A DNA stretch of 64,000 nucleotides from Oscillospiraceae bacterium (GTDB lineage: Bacteria > Bacillota > Clostridia > Oscillospirales > SIG627), in contig SVRV01000002.1 of assembly GCA_015064635.1 (NCBI GenBank), positions 1 through 64,000 on the forward strand, read 5' to 3'. The translations under genes were made by a program, and so were the position numbers. Below are positions 33,623 through 41,726 of the stretch, in pieces. Under the pieces are notes generated by a model. That model was not told the DNA's origin, made no database searches, and saw only the letters and a list, made by a program, of their open reading frames with translations. Each line of letters begins with the position of its first letter. The first letter of the stretch is position 1.

Positions 33623-33937
33623 TTAATTCTTATCAAATCCGTGTATTTTCAGCATCTTTTCTGTGTCTTCCTCAACATTGGGAATAACATAGTGAGATAC
33701 TACGCCGCTTACTTTGTTTGCTGCATCAACCGCAGCCTCAACTGCAGCCCTTACATTATCAACAGTACCACGGAATTTAACAACCACGAGGAGCGGAACA
33801 GGGAGTTTATCAGCGTTTGCAGGTTTGTTTTTATCAAATCGCTCAACTGTTACATCTGCGGCTTTACAGCCTGCATCACATGCCGCAAAGGCAGTTACAA
33901 GACCGAAAACCTCAACCATTCCTACTGCTTTTCCCAT
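33623..33937 (-). CDS. Hexameric shell protein (BMC-H) with loop insertion
   Basis: 104 aa, one BMC domain (MGKAVGMVEVFGLVTAFAAC, FRGTVDNVRAAVEAAVDAAN, HYVIPNVEEDTEKML). Ten or so extra residues (DKNKPANADKLPVP) are inserted before the strand that leads to the pore loop. It is the first shell gene of the operon, directly behind the alcohol dehydrogenase. Confidence 0.92.
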   Translation of the reverse strand: MGKAVGMVEVFGLVTAFAACDAGCKAADVTVERFDKNKPANADKLPVPLLVVVKFRGTVDNVRAAVEAAVDAANKVSGVVSHYVIPNVEEDTEKMLKIHGFDKN

Positions 33938-33955
33938 AATTACTTGTTACCTTTC

Positions 33956-35158
33956 TTACGGGAACACCGCTATCTTAAGACCTTCCATCTTTAAGTTGGT
34001 CTCGTGAGCTTCATTTATCTCTGAAAGCTTATATCTGTGAGTAATAAGCTTGTTAAGCGGAATACCAATTGCCTGAGCTCTCTTGAGGAAGTCAAATGTT
34101 GTTGCATAATCACGAAGTGTGTAAACCCAAGAACCAACAGTTGTAATTTCCTTAGAGCAAATGTCAAAGTGAGGATTGATGGTAGCGTCTCCACCGTTGA
34201 TGAAGAAGCCAAGCTCACAGAGACCACCGCCACTTCTTATAAACTTATAAATGTTAGCATGCGCTATAGGTGAACCTGTGCACTGGAATGCAAAGTCTGC
34301 AAAGTATCCGCCAAAAGCATCCTTAACAGCTCCCGCAAGTGCTTCAATTCCCTTATGCTCCTTAAAGTTAACTGTTGCTGTAGCGCCCATTTCCTTAGCA
34401 AATTCAAGTCTCTTAGCTTCACCGTCAATAGCAACAATATTCTCAACGCCCATAGTTCTGAGAATTGCTATACAGATAAGACCGATAGGACCGCATCCCT
34501 GTACTGCTACTCTCGAATTGAATCTGATGATGCCTGTTGTCTTTGCACGCTCAACTGCGTGAATAAGCACAGCACAAGGCTCAATAAGGATTCTTGAATC
34601 AAGGTCAAGATCGGATACGTTGAATACAGTCGATCCACCTCTAACTACTATGTAATCAGCAAACCAACCATTAAGGTGAGTGTCATCGTCGGGTATAAGA
34701 CCGTAAACATCGGCACCTCCAACATTCTGCTTATTAAGGTCAAACATTGTGATATCGGGATTATCCTTAAATATCATACATGTAACTACCTTATCACCAA
34801 TGTTAAGGGGCTTTCCTGCACTGTCCTTCTTAACATTCTTACCCATCTTAACAATCTCACCTGTGCCTTCGTGTCCGAGAACAACAGGAATGAGACCGAA
34901 TGGGTCACGTTTAAATTCGTGAGCATCAGTACCGCACACGCCACAACCTTCAACCTTTACGAGGATGTCATCATCTCCAAGTTCGGGAATGGGGAATTCA
35001 ACGATATCATAATGTTCAAGCTTTGTAAGCATTGCCGCACGAGAAGTCTTGGGCACGTCTGAAGTAGCCTTTTTTGCTGCCACAGGAGCACTCTTGCCGC
35101 TCATATTAGCAAGGACTTCTTTAACAATAGCTTCAATCTGCTCGGATTTAATATCCAT
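33956..35158 (-). CDS. Microcompartment zinc alcohol dehydrogenase with N-terminal targeting helix
   Basis: A 400-aa medium-chain dehydrogenase. Residues 1-20 (MDIKSEQIEAIVKEVLANMS) are an encapsulation helix followed by a linker. Catalytic zinc motif GCGVCGTDAHEF, then LGHEGTGEIV. The Rossmann loop is VQGCGPIGLICIA. The four-Cys structural zinc lobe seems lost (only CMIFKDNPD is left). In this locus it would regenerate NAD by reducing propionaldehyde to propanol, or reduce lactaldehyde to 1,2-propanediol. Which of the two is an inference. Confidence 0.92.
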   Translation of the reverse strand: MDIKSEQIEAIVKEVLANMSGKSAPVAAKKATSDVPKTSRAAMLTKLEHYDIVEFPIPELGDDDILVKVEGCGVCGTDAHEFKRDPFGLIPVVLGHEGTGEIVKMGKNVKKDSAGKPLNIGDKVVTCMIFKDNPDITMFDLNKQNVGGADVYGLIPDDDTHLNGWFADYIVVRGGSTVFNVSDLDLDSRILIEPCAVLIHAVERAKTTGIIRFNSRVAVQGCGPIGLICIAILRTMGVENIVAIDGEAKRLEFAKEMGATATVNFKEHKGIEALAGAVKDAFGGYFADFAFQCTGSPIAHANIYKFIRSGGGLCELGFFINGGDATINPHFDICSKEITTVGSWVYTLRDYATTFDFLKRAQAIGIPLNKLITHRYKLSEINEAHETNLKMEGLKIAVFP

Positions 35159-35172
35159 AATATTTTGCTCCT

Positions 35173-35670
35173 TTATATCATATTTTCAAAAACTTGTTTT
35201 GCATAGTCGGCAAGAGCTGTATCTTGCTCCTCTGAGCCGCCGGAAATACCGACAGCACCTACTATTTCCTCGCCGCACTTCAAAACTTCTCCTCCACCGA
35301 AAATAACAATCTTACCTTGGTTAGTAAACTGTATTCCGTACAAAGGAGCGCCGGGTGTAGCTAAAGTTGAAAGCTTCTTTGTCGACATCTTAAGAGAAGC
35401 ACAAGTAAATGTCTTGTTCACAGCAACATCATAACTTGCAATATATGCATCATCCATACATTCTACTGCTATGATTCTTGCCGATGCATCGGAAACTGCA
35501 ACAACTGCCTTTACGCCCATCTCGGAAGCTTTTTCTTCAACTTTATAAATAAGTTCTCTTGCCATTGAAAGAGTTATATTTTTCACAACTCTATACTTTG
35601 TTGTGTCCGACTTTTTAGCCAGAACTTCACTGACTGCATCGTTTATCAGCTTATCTAAATTAGCATTCAT
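35173..35670 (-). CDS. HbpS/GlcG/PduO-C family protein with targeting helix
   Basis: 165 aa. The domain (LSMARELIYKVEEKASEMG, VAVSDASARIIAVECMDDAY, TFTCASLKMSTKKL, FGGGEVLKCGEEIVGAVGISGGSEEQD) is the C-terminal part of PduO, related to the heme-binding HbpS. The adenosyltransferase half of PduO is absent, consistent with a B12-free dehydratase. The N-terminus (NANLDKLINDAVSEVLAKK) looks like an encapsulation peptide. Its function inside the shell is unknown; redox or heme sensing has been suggested for the family. Confidence 0.88.
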   Translation of the reverse strand: MNANLDKLINDAVSEVLAKKSDTTKYRVVKNITLSMARELIYKVEEKASEMGVKAVVAVSDASARIIAVECMDDAYIASYDVAVNKTFTCASLKMSTKKLSTLATPGAPLYGIQFTNQGKIVIFGGGEVLKCGEEIVGAVGISGGSEEQDTALADYAKQVFENMI

Positions 35671-35683
35671 ATGAATACCTCAA

Positions 35684-36481
35684 TTATTTACCAAGCTGTG
35701 CAAGTACCTTCTTTGTAATTTCAGCAACAACTGCATCGTCACCTGATGATGAGCACTTGCATGAACCACCACAACTATGACAACTGGGCTTACCAGCCTT
35801 AGCATTGGGACAAAGGTCAGCAGGGTGCTTACCTGTCATACCAAACTGCTTTCTAATTTCGTAAAGTCTCTGAACCTGAGCATCAGAAAGCTGCTTAGGA
35901 CCACCAAGAAGCTTAGACTGATAAAGAAGCTGAGCATAGAACTCAAGCGATTCCATCTTGTGATATGCAGCAAGAAGAGAGTCTGAGTATGCAAGTGCAC
36001 CGTGGTTAGCAAGAAGAACTGCATCATAGTACTGAAGATATTTAGAAACTGCATCGGGAATTTCTTCTGTTGAAGGTGTACCATACTCTGCAATCGGAAC
36101 GCATCCAAGTGCGATTACCGCTTCCGGCATAATAGGCTCTGTAAGAGGAATACCTGCAATAGCAAAGCTTGTTGCATATGAAGGATGAGCATGAACAACG
36201 CTCTTAACGTCAGGTCTTTCCTTGTAAACTCTCATGTGCATTTTGATTTCTGAAGAAGGCTTGAAGCCAGCGTTTGCCTGAATAACCTTACCGGTTGCAT
36301 CAACCTTACAAATGTACTCAGGAGTCATAAATCCCTTGCTTACACCTGTAGGTGTGCAAAGAAATTCATTGTCGTTGATTTTAACAGAGATGTTACCGTC
36401 ATTTGCGGCTACCATGCCTCTGTTATAGATACGCTTACCAATCTCACAAATTTGTTTTTTGATCTCGTATTCTGAAGTCAT
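35684..36481 (-). CDS. fucA: Class II aldolase FucA/RhaD-like, with Cys-rich linker and C-terminal targeting helix
   Basis: 265 aa. Cleaves L-fuculose or L-rhamnulose 1-phosphate to DHAP and L-lactaldehyde. Motifs: RGMVAANDGNISVKI, SSEIKMHMRVYKERPDV, VVHAHPSYATSFAIAG (zinc His pair), LLANHGALAY. Ordinary FucA ends near residue 215. This one carries a Cys-rich stretch (CPNAKAGKPSCHSCGGSCKC) and then a helix DDAVVAEITKKVLAQLGK, a C-terminal encapsulation peptide that should bring the aldolase to the shell. It is first in its transcription unit and has its own promoter. Confidence 0.93.
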   Translation of the reverse strand: MTSEYEIKKQICEIGKRIYNRGMVAANDGNISVKINDNEFLCTPTGVSKGFMTPEYICKVDATGKVIQANAGFKPSSEIKMHMRVYKERPDVKSVVHAHPSYATSFAIAGIPLTEPIMPEAVIALGCVPIAEYGTPSTEEIPDAVSKYLQYYDAVLLANHGALAYSDSLLAAYHKMESLEFYAQLLYQSKLLGGPKQLSDAQVQRLYEIRKQFGMTGKHPADLCPNAKAGKPSCHSCGGSCKCSSSGDDAVVAEITKKVLAQLGK

Positions 36482-36534
36482 TGTCTTATCTCCTCTATTT
36501 TTAATATTTTTTGATTACATACCTTTACACTTAA

Positions 36535-36563
36535 ATTCTATCACCAACATCATTATATGTCAA
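36535..36563 (-). promoter_or_regulatory. Promoter of the fucA-to-pduL transcription unit
   Basis: On the minus strand TTGACA (36558-36563), 17 bp, TAGAAT (36535-36540). Two TGTTG-type repeats lie upstream of the -35 box (plus strand 36583-36595 and 36604-36616, 21 bp apart), similar to those at the second promoter. Confidence 0.78.
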
Positions 36564-36624
36564 TAGGTTTCAAGTGATTTTTTGTTGTTTTCTGTAAGTT
36601 TTATGTTGATTTAGTTGGTTTTTG

Positions 36625-37050
36625 CTAATTTCTGATATAATTCAATAGCTCATCTATACCATCTCTTTTATAACTGCTTGTGAAAAACACTTCAGTGCAC
36701 CCTGCTTCTCTTAACCACATCTCTGCCATGTCGGGACGGGCTTCTACAGCATCACACTTGGTTATAATCCCAATAACAGGACGTGTCGCCATTCCTACGA
36801 TACACGGCGGAAACAAAGTATAATGCTCGGTTGCCGATGTAACAAGTCCTATTACATCAGATTCATACGAATAAACACCAAGAGCTCCGCCAAGTGTCTT
36901 GGTTTCGGCATATTCACCGGGAGTATCTATAATAAAATCCTCGAATCCAACATACTGTGTTTTATGATATTCAAGTTTTTCATTCTTCAAAGCAGATATA
37001 AGTGTACTTTTTCCAGCTTCGCTTCTGCCTATCAGTATCAACCGCTTCAT
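36625..37050 (-). CDS. EutP/PduV-type small GTPase
   Basis: 141 aa, Ras-like P-loop fold: GRSEAGKST (G1), IDTPGEY (G3), TKCD (G4). EutP/PduV proteins are associated with the outside of microcompartments and their placement in the cell; acetate kinase-like activity was reported for a EutP relative. It overlaps the shell gene before it by 4 bp. No terminator is seen behind it, so read-through into the fucA unit is possible. Confidence 0.9.
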   Translation of the reverse strand: MKRLILIGRSEAGKSTLISALKNEKLEYHKTQYVGFEDFIIDTPGEYAETKTLGGALGVYSYESDVIGLVTSATEHYTLFPPCIVGMATRPVIGIITKCDAVEARPDMAEMWLREAGCTEVFFTSSYKRDGIDELLNYIRN

Positions 37051-37418
37051 GTTCTCGTAATCTCACAAACAGAAAAGCCAAGCTTTTCTTTAGCGTAGAG
37101 AACCGCCGAATTGAAAGATTCGGTAACCTCAGATACGCTTCCTGTAATGATAAGCGTTCCGCTGAACCTGTCAACAAAACCGAGAGTAGCTCCGGAAGTT
37201 TTTAAAGCTATATCTGCAGCAATTACAGCATATTCAGCAGGTGACATTGTCATAATTCCGATAGCCGAACGAACAGAATAATCTACAGTAGGATCAAGTC
37301 CAAGCTTTCTGTATAATATCTTGTCCGGATTGGCAATGATATGAGCTAATGTTATCTGCTTTCCGGGAACAAGTTCTTGGATTATTCTTTGTTTAATTTC
37401 ATTATCTAAGAGTTCCAA
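37047..37418 (-). CDS. EutS/PduU-type permuted shell protein
   Basis: A 123-aa circularly permuted BMC-H protein. Characteristic N-terminus IIQELVPGKQITLAHIIANP and C-terminal LGFVDRFSGTLIITGSVSEV, SVCEITRT. Such proteins form bent hexamers with a capped pore. A TTG start at 37418 is chosen, because GGAGGTGAT lies 5 bp before it and no ATG fits. It follows the activase by 15 bp. Confidence 0.92.
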   Translation of the reverse strand: MELLDNEIKQRIIQELVPGKQITLAHIIANPDKILYRKLGLDPTVDYSVRSAIGIMTMSPAEYAVIAADIALKTSGATLGFVDRFSGTLIITGSVSEVTESFNSAVLYAKEKLGFSVCEITRT

Positions 37419-37433
37419 TTTATCACCTCCGGT

Positions 37434-38228
37434 TTATCCGCCGATTATGACTTTCAGTCCTGACTCTTCAGCAACCGACTTAAGCTCAAACATTTTTTCC
37501 TTAGAAGGAGACGGGACATCCCCCATCTTATATTCCCTTCCAAGTCCAACATACTTGTCGTATCCAAGTCTATGATAAGGAAGAAGGTTTAGTTCTTTCA
37601 CCCCATCCAAAGACTTAGCAAACTGTGCAATGTCTCTTATCTCCTCAGCTGTGTCATTAAATCCAGGAATAACAGGAACTCTGACAACGAACCTTTTTGC
37701 CAAAGCCGCTACTTTCCTTGCGTTTTGGAGTATCAATTCATTTTTCATAGTCGTAAATTCTTCATGTTTTGAAGAATTCATATGCTTAATATCTACGAGA
37801 AATGTATCAATATAAGGTATAAGTGGCTCGATCATATCAAAAGGCACACACAGCGTTGTTTCTATTGCAGTATTGATTCCATGTTCTTTACACACTCTCA
37901 AGAGAGCCAAAGCAAAATCAGCTTGACAAAGAGTTTCTCCTCCCGAAAGGGTCAAACCGCCACCGCTTCTTCGATAGAATATTCTATCTCTTTGTATAGT
38001 CTCAAAAACTTCTTCAACCGTAACATCTTTACCAATAGTTTCGGTTCTTCCGTTTTTGACCATTGTCTGTATTTTATATTCCTGCGATTCAGGATTGCAG
38101 CACCAGCGACAACGAAGCAAACAGCCTTTCAAGAACACAATAGTCCTTATTCCCGGTCCATCGTGCGTAGAAAACTGCTGAATATCAAAAATTCTGCCTT
38201 TTACCTTGAGATCGTCGCTAATTCCCAT
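37434..38228 (-). CDS. Glycyl radical enzyme activase (radical SAM)
   Basis: 264 aa. The radical SAM motif is FLKGCLLRCRWCCNPES (CxxxCxxC), with THDGPGIRTIVF before it and GGGLTLSGGE for SAM binding. It installs the glycyl radical on Gly809 of the dehydratase encoded directly upstream. It lacks the inserted two-cluster ferredoxin domain found in many diol-dehydratase and CutC activases (about 300 aa) and is closer in size to PflA. Start and dehydratase stop share one base (TGATG), giving tight coupling. Confidence 0.94.
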   Translation of the reverse strand: MGISDDLKVKGRIFDIQQFSTHDGPGIRTIVFLKGCLLRCRWCCNPESQEYKIQTMVKNGRTETIGKDVTVEEVFETIQRDRIFYRRSGGGLTLSGGETLCQADFALALLRVCKEHGINTAIETTLCVPFDMIEPLIPYIDTFLVDIKHMNSSKHEEFTTMKNELILQNARKVAALAKRFVVRVPVIPGFNDTAEEIRDIAQFAKSLDGVKELNLLPYHRLGYDKYVGLGREYKMGDVPSPSKEKMFELKSVAEESGLKVIIGG

Positions 38229-40732
38229 CAGAACATTCCCTGCTCAGTTCTGTTAATAATGTCATCCTGCAAAGATTTTGAAAGAGTTGTAAAGAGTGCA
38301 CTGTAACCGGCAACTCGAACTACAAGTCCTTGATATTTTTCAGGATGAGCCTGAGCATCTCTGAGCGTCTCACGGCTGACAACATTAAACTGAACGTGGC
38401 TGCCTTTCTGATCAAAATATCCCCTGATTAAGGCAATAAAGCTTTCAATTCCCGATGTTCCCTCAAGAGCTGAAGGATGGAATTTCATATTAAACAGAGT
38501 ACCGTTGGATGCAATTCCATGGTCAAGCTTTGAAACAGAATTTGCCGAAGCTGTGGGGCCATGTACATCTCTGCCCGCCGATGGAGAAACACCGTCAGCA
38601 ACGGGAGTGTATGCATATCTTCCGTCAGGAGTTGCACCTGTCTGTGCGCCAAGAGGCACGTTTGCAGAAACAGGATATAAACCAGCCTGGAACATACCGC
38701 CACGAGGATTCTTATACTTTTCAAGAGGTTTTGTATATGTATATGCAACATCTCTTGCAAGAGCATCTATATCTTCAATGTCATTACCGAATTTTGCTAC
38801 ATCAAGTATCATTTCTCGGATTTCAGCGTATCTTGAAGAATTGCCTTTTTCAACAATTTCTTTTGTTATTGCTTCGATTTCTTTTTCACCGACTGTTACG
38901 CCACTATTTTGGAGCTCCTTTACAACCTTTGCAACGAGTTCTGAATAGTCAGCTTTTCCATAATTGTTGGCAAGAGCCTCTTTAAGTTCAGAAAGAGTAA
39001 ATTTCTTTTCTTCAAACACAAGCTTTCGAATTGCATACAGCGAATCCGCCATATTAGCAATGCCGAATCCCTGAGGACCAGAGAAGTTATAAACAGCGCC
39101 GCCCTGTTCAGGTGTCTTTCCGCGTTTAATACAATCATCAATCATTGATGCAAGGAAAGGCAAAGGACATCTTTCTGCATGTGCAACATCAATAGCATTA
39201 TTTGAATTTACCATAAGGCCGATCATATAATCCATATGCTGCTTATAAGCATCATAAAATTCTTCAAAAGAAGTCATATCCTCGACCTTCTTGGTCTTAA
39301 CGCTTATCTGCTTACCATTATCAATACCGCTTGAGAAAACAAGCTCGAGAGGTCTGCACATATTGAAGAACGCAGCGTCGTGCCATCCCCAAGTCTTACC
39401 GGACTTCTGAGGCTCAACGCAACCGATTATGTTATAATCTCTTGCATCCTGCATTGTGAGTCCACGACTTACAAGCGAAGGAATTATGACCTCGTCATTG
39501 TAATAAGCAGGTAAGCCGACACCGGTTCTTGTAAGTTCAGCAGCCTTAACAAGGAACTCGTGAGGAGTCTTGTTCCAAACTCTAACAGAGAACGAAGGCT
39601 GAGGAAGAAGAACATGCATTGTAGCCGCTATCGTCATAAATGACAAATCGTTTGTAGCATCTTCACCATCAATTGTCTGACCACCTGCTATAAGGTTCTG
39701 GAACGTGCCATATCCCGCAAAGCCCTGTGCCGAAGCATCATCTCTTACCTTACTGATATCATTGAATTTGATCCAAAGGCAATCAATAAGCTCTTGAGCA
39801 AAAGTCTTATCAAAATCAGGAGATTTTTTATCCATTTCATAATAAGGATACATATACTGGTCAAAACGACCGGGAGAAATGGAATGTCCGTTAGATTCTG
39901 TCTGCAAAAGAAGCTGAACAAACCAGAAAGACTGACAAGCTTCATAAAAGTTTTCGGCAGGATTTGCAGGAACTTTTGAGCAGTTAAGAGCTATTCTGAG
40001 CAGCTCTTTTTTTCTCTTGTCATCACTTTCTTTTTCTGCCATATCAAGAGCAAGCTTTGCATAACGGTTCGCATATGTAATAGCTGCACGGCATGACATT
40101 ATTGTAGCTTCGAGGAATGCTGACTTTGTTACGTAATCAGCATCGCCTACATTAATTTTTTCAAGTTCCTTTTCTGCTTCAGCAATGATACCGTTATAAC
40201 CAAGTGCAAGAACCTTGTCATAATGAACACAAACATGACCTACGCCGTTGTAAAAATAATTTCCCGGAGTAAAGATATTGTGTTCAATTGCAGTTATTGT
40301 TTCAGCAGACATATAAGAAGTTGCAAGCTCGCTTGTAGTCTTACCCTTCCAATACTTAAATACCTGACTCAAAGTCTTTTTAGTCTCTTCGGAAATATAA
40401 AAAGGGTCAGCACTTCTTGTTGCAAGTGTGTCAAATTCCTTTTCAACCCAGTCAAAAGAAAACTCGGGGAAAATTTGACAGCTCTTTGATGCAACCGTAG
40501 AACTTCCTACAATCAACTCGTTATCTCTTATTGTAACAGGGAGATTCTCACAGATATTTTTAAACGCCTTAGCACGTCTGATTACCATGGGCTCCCCTTC
40601 AGTCTCCATATATGACTGTGTAAGAAGAACCGCTCTGTCACTCTCTATTTGAGGACGGGCATCAAACAAAGCTTGCTTGAGAAGATCTATTCTCGCAGTT
40701 TTTTCCGGCGTTTCAACTGTGTATTTTTTCAT
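38228..40732 (-). CDS. B12-independent 1,2-propanediol dehydratase (glycyl radical enzyme)
   Basis: 834 aa. Dehydrates 1,2-propanediol to propionaldehyde. The thiyl Cys438 is in NIIGCVEPQKSGKT and the glycyl radical Gly809 in RVAGYSALF. His166, His283, Glu440 and Asp452 stand at the spacing of the catalytic His164, His281, Glu435 and Asp447 of Clostridium butyricum glycerol dehydratase. This supports a diol dehydratase and not a choline lyase. The aldolase, PduP and PduL in the locus point to propanediol from fucose or rhamnose. It has its own promoter; no targeting helix is obvious. Confidence 0.94.
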   Translation of the reverse strand: MKKYTVETPEKTARIDLLKQALFDARPQIESDRAVLLTQSYMETEGEPMVIRRAKAFKNICENLPVTIRDNELIVGSSTVASKSCQIFPEFSFDWVEKEFDTLATRSADPFYISEETKKTLSQVFKYWKGKTTSELATSYMSAETITAIEHNIFTPGNYFYNGVGHVCVHYDKVLALGYNGIIAEAEKELEKINVGDADYVTKSAFLEATIMSCRAAITYANRYAKLALDMAEKESDDKRKKELLRIALNCSKVPANPAENFYEACQSFWFVQLLLQTESNGHSISPGRFDQYMYPYYEMDKKSPDFDKTFAQELIDCLWIKFNDISKVRDDASAQGFAGYGTFQNLIAGGQTIDGEDATNDLSFMTIAATMHVLLPQPSFSVRVWNKTPHEFLVKAAELTRTGVGLPAYYNDEVIIPSLVSRGLTMQDARDYNIIGCVEPQKSGKTWGWHDAAFFNMCRPLELVFSSGIDNGKQISVKTKKVEDMTSFEEFYDAYKQHMDYMIGLMVNSNNAIDVAHAERCPLPFLASMIDDCIKRGKTPEQGGAVYNFSGPQGFGIANMADSLYAIRKLVFEEKKFTLSELKEALANNYGKADYSELVAKVVKELQNSGVTVGEKEIEAITKEIVEKGNSSRYAEIREMILDVAKFGNDIEDIDALARDVAYTYTKPLEKYKNPRGGMFQAGLYPVSANVPLGAQTGATPDGRYAYTPVADGVSPSAGRDVHGPTASANSVSKLDHGIASNGTLFNMKFHPSALEGTSGIESFIALIRGYFDQKGSHVQFNVVSRETLRDAQAHPEKYQGLVVRVAGYSALFTTLSKSLQDDIINRTEQGMF

Positions 40733-40774
40733 TATTTCACCGCCTTTATAAATTTCAATAACTATCTATTTAAT

Positions 40775-40802
40775 ATTATACATATAATTTGGGATTTGTC
40801 AA
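40775..40802 (-). promoter_or_regulatory. Promoter of the dehydratase-activase-eutS-eutP unit
   Basis: On the minus strand TTGACA (40797-40802), 16 bp, TATAAT (40775-40780), about 42 bp before the dehydratase start. Confidence 0.8.
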
Positions 40803-40823
40803 TATTTTGAGCTAATAATTTTG

Positions 40824-40865
40824 TGTTGTTTTGTGTTTCACCAAAGCCGAATGTTGTTTTGTGTT
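40824..40865. repeat. Perfect 14-bp direct repeat upstream of the dehydratase promoter
   Basis: TGTTGTTTTGTGTT occurs at 40824-40837 and 40852-40865, 28 bp start to start, upstream of the -35 box. Related TGTTGTTTT and TGTTGATTT copies precede the fucA promoter. It is a candidate binding site for the DeoR regulator of the locus. The position upstream of the -35 box would suit an activator or a looping repressor. Confidence 0.65.
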
Positions 40866-40883
40866 GTTTTTGTTATAAAACCA

Positions 40884-41621
40884 CTATAAAACATCAATTA
40901 TAGAATCAAGAGCTTCATTTATATTCAAAGCAAAATCCGTAGATATTTTTTTAAGGTTTATTGATCTCGTGTCATCGCCTATTACCCATGAACGTTTAGC
41001 ATGAGAAACCATAGGTATATCATTACCCGCATCACCGATTACATAAGTATCAAATTTACTCACACCGAGTTTTAATTGAAGCTGACCAAGTGCAACGCCT
41101 TTATGCGCATAGGCTGGTACAAATTCAGTAAAATATCCATCAGCATAGTGAACTCTGAAATCATTATTGCTAACAATGTCAAAGCGTTTAGCATATGCAG
41201 TAATCTTATAAATATCATCTTTAATTTCAAAGACTCTTGATACTTTTTGCGGTGTTTTTCCATACAAAACAGGTCTTTCGATTTTGCCTGTTATGTACGC
41301 TTTGTCAAAAGAATAAAACGTAGCGCACTTATAAATATCATCATCAAAAAATGATTCAAGAGCAGAAAGAGAAAACTGCTTTCTGTATATAGGTTTGTTT
41401 TCCTTTACCGTAAGAGCACCGTCATCGCAAACAAAATACAATTCATCCAAAACGCTCGAAAGTAAAGTTGATAGTTCGGAATATGTTCTTCCCGAAGCTA
41501 CGCAAAAGAATGCACCTTTGGACAATATTTCTTTTATCTTATTTACAGTTATTTCAGAAACTGTTTTTTCGCCGTACGGCAACAATGTTCCGTCAAAGTC
41601 AGCAACCACTAATTTCGCCAT
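40884..41621 (-). CDS. HAD superfamily (Cof-type) phosphatase
   Basis: A 245-aa cytoplasmic hydrolase. HAD motif I VVADFDGTLLPYG, motif II in CVASGRTYSEL, motif III/IV in KGVALGQLQLKLG and VIGDAGNDIPMVSHA. The cap is of the C2 (Cof/YbiV) type. Such enzymes dephosphorylate sugar phosphates or cofactors; the substrate is not visible. ATG 41621 follows GAGGTG and the promoter below. It is monocistronic and next to the microcompartment locus, but no functional link is evident. Confidence 0.9.
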   Translation of the reverse strand: MAKLVVADFDGTLLPYGEKTVSEITVNKIKEILSKGAFFCVASGRTYSELSTLLSSVLDELYFVCDDGALTVKENKPIYRKQFSLSALESFFDDDIYKCATFYSFDKAYITGKIERPVLYGKTPQKVSRVFEIKDDIYKITAYAKRFDIVSNNDFRVHYADGYFTEFVPAYAHKGVALGQLQLKLGVSKFDTYVIGDAGNDIPMVSHAKRSWVIGDDTRSINLKKISTDFALNINEALDSIIDVL

Positions 41622-41649
41622 TATATCACCTCTGAATATGTATGAATAT

Positions 41650-41678
41650 ATTATAAGACCGTAATATAAAAAAGTCAA
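41650..41678 (-). promoter_or_regulatory. Promoter of the HAD phosphatase gene
   Basis: On the minus strand TTGACT (41673-41678), 17 bp, TATAAT (41650-41655). Confidence 0.8.
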
Positions 41679-41688
41679 TTAATATATT

Positions 41689-41721
41689 AAAAAAAGTTGC
41701 GCCAACATTAGTTGACGCAAC
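41689..41721 (-). terminator. Terminator of the oxaloacetate decarboxylase operon
   Basis: On the minus strand GTTGCGTCAAC/GTTGGCGCAAC with a TAAT loop, followed by seven T. It lies directly behind oadA. Confidence 0.88.
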
Positions 41722-41726
41722 AAAAA

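Noticed and set aside
38228-40732. Choline trimethylamine-lyase (CutC) for the glycyl radical enzyme
   Set aside because: Catalytic spacing follows glycerol/propanediol dehydratase, and the locus has a deoxysugar aldolase but no Cut-type genes.
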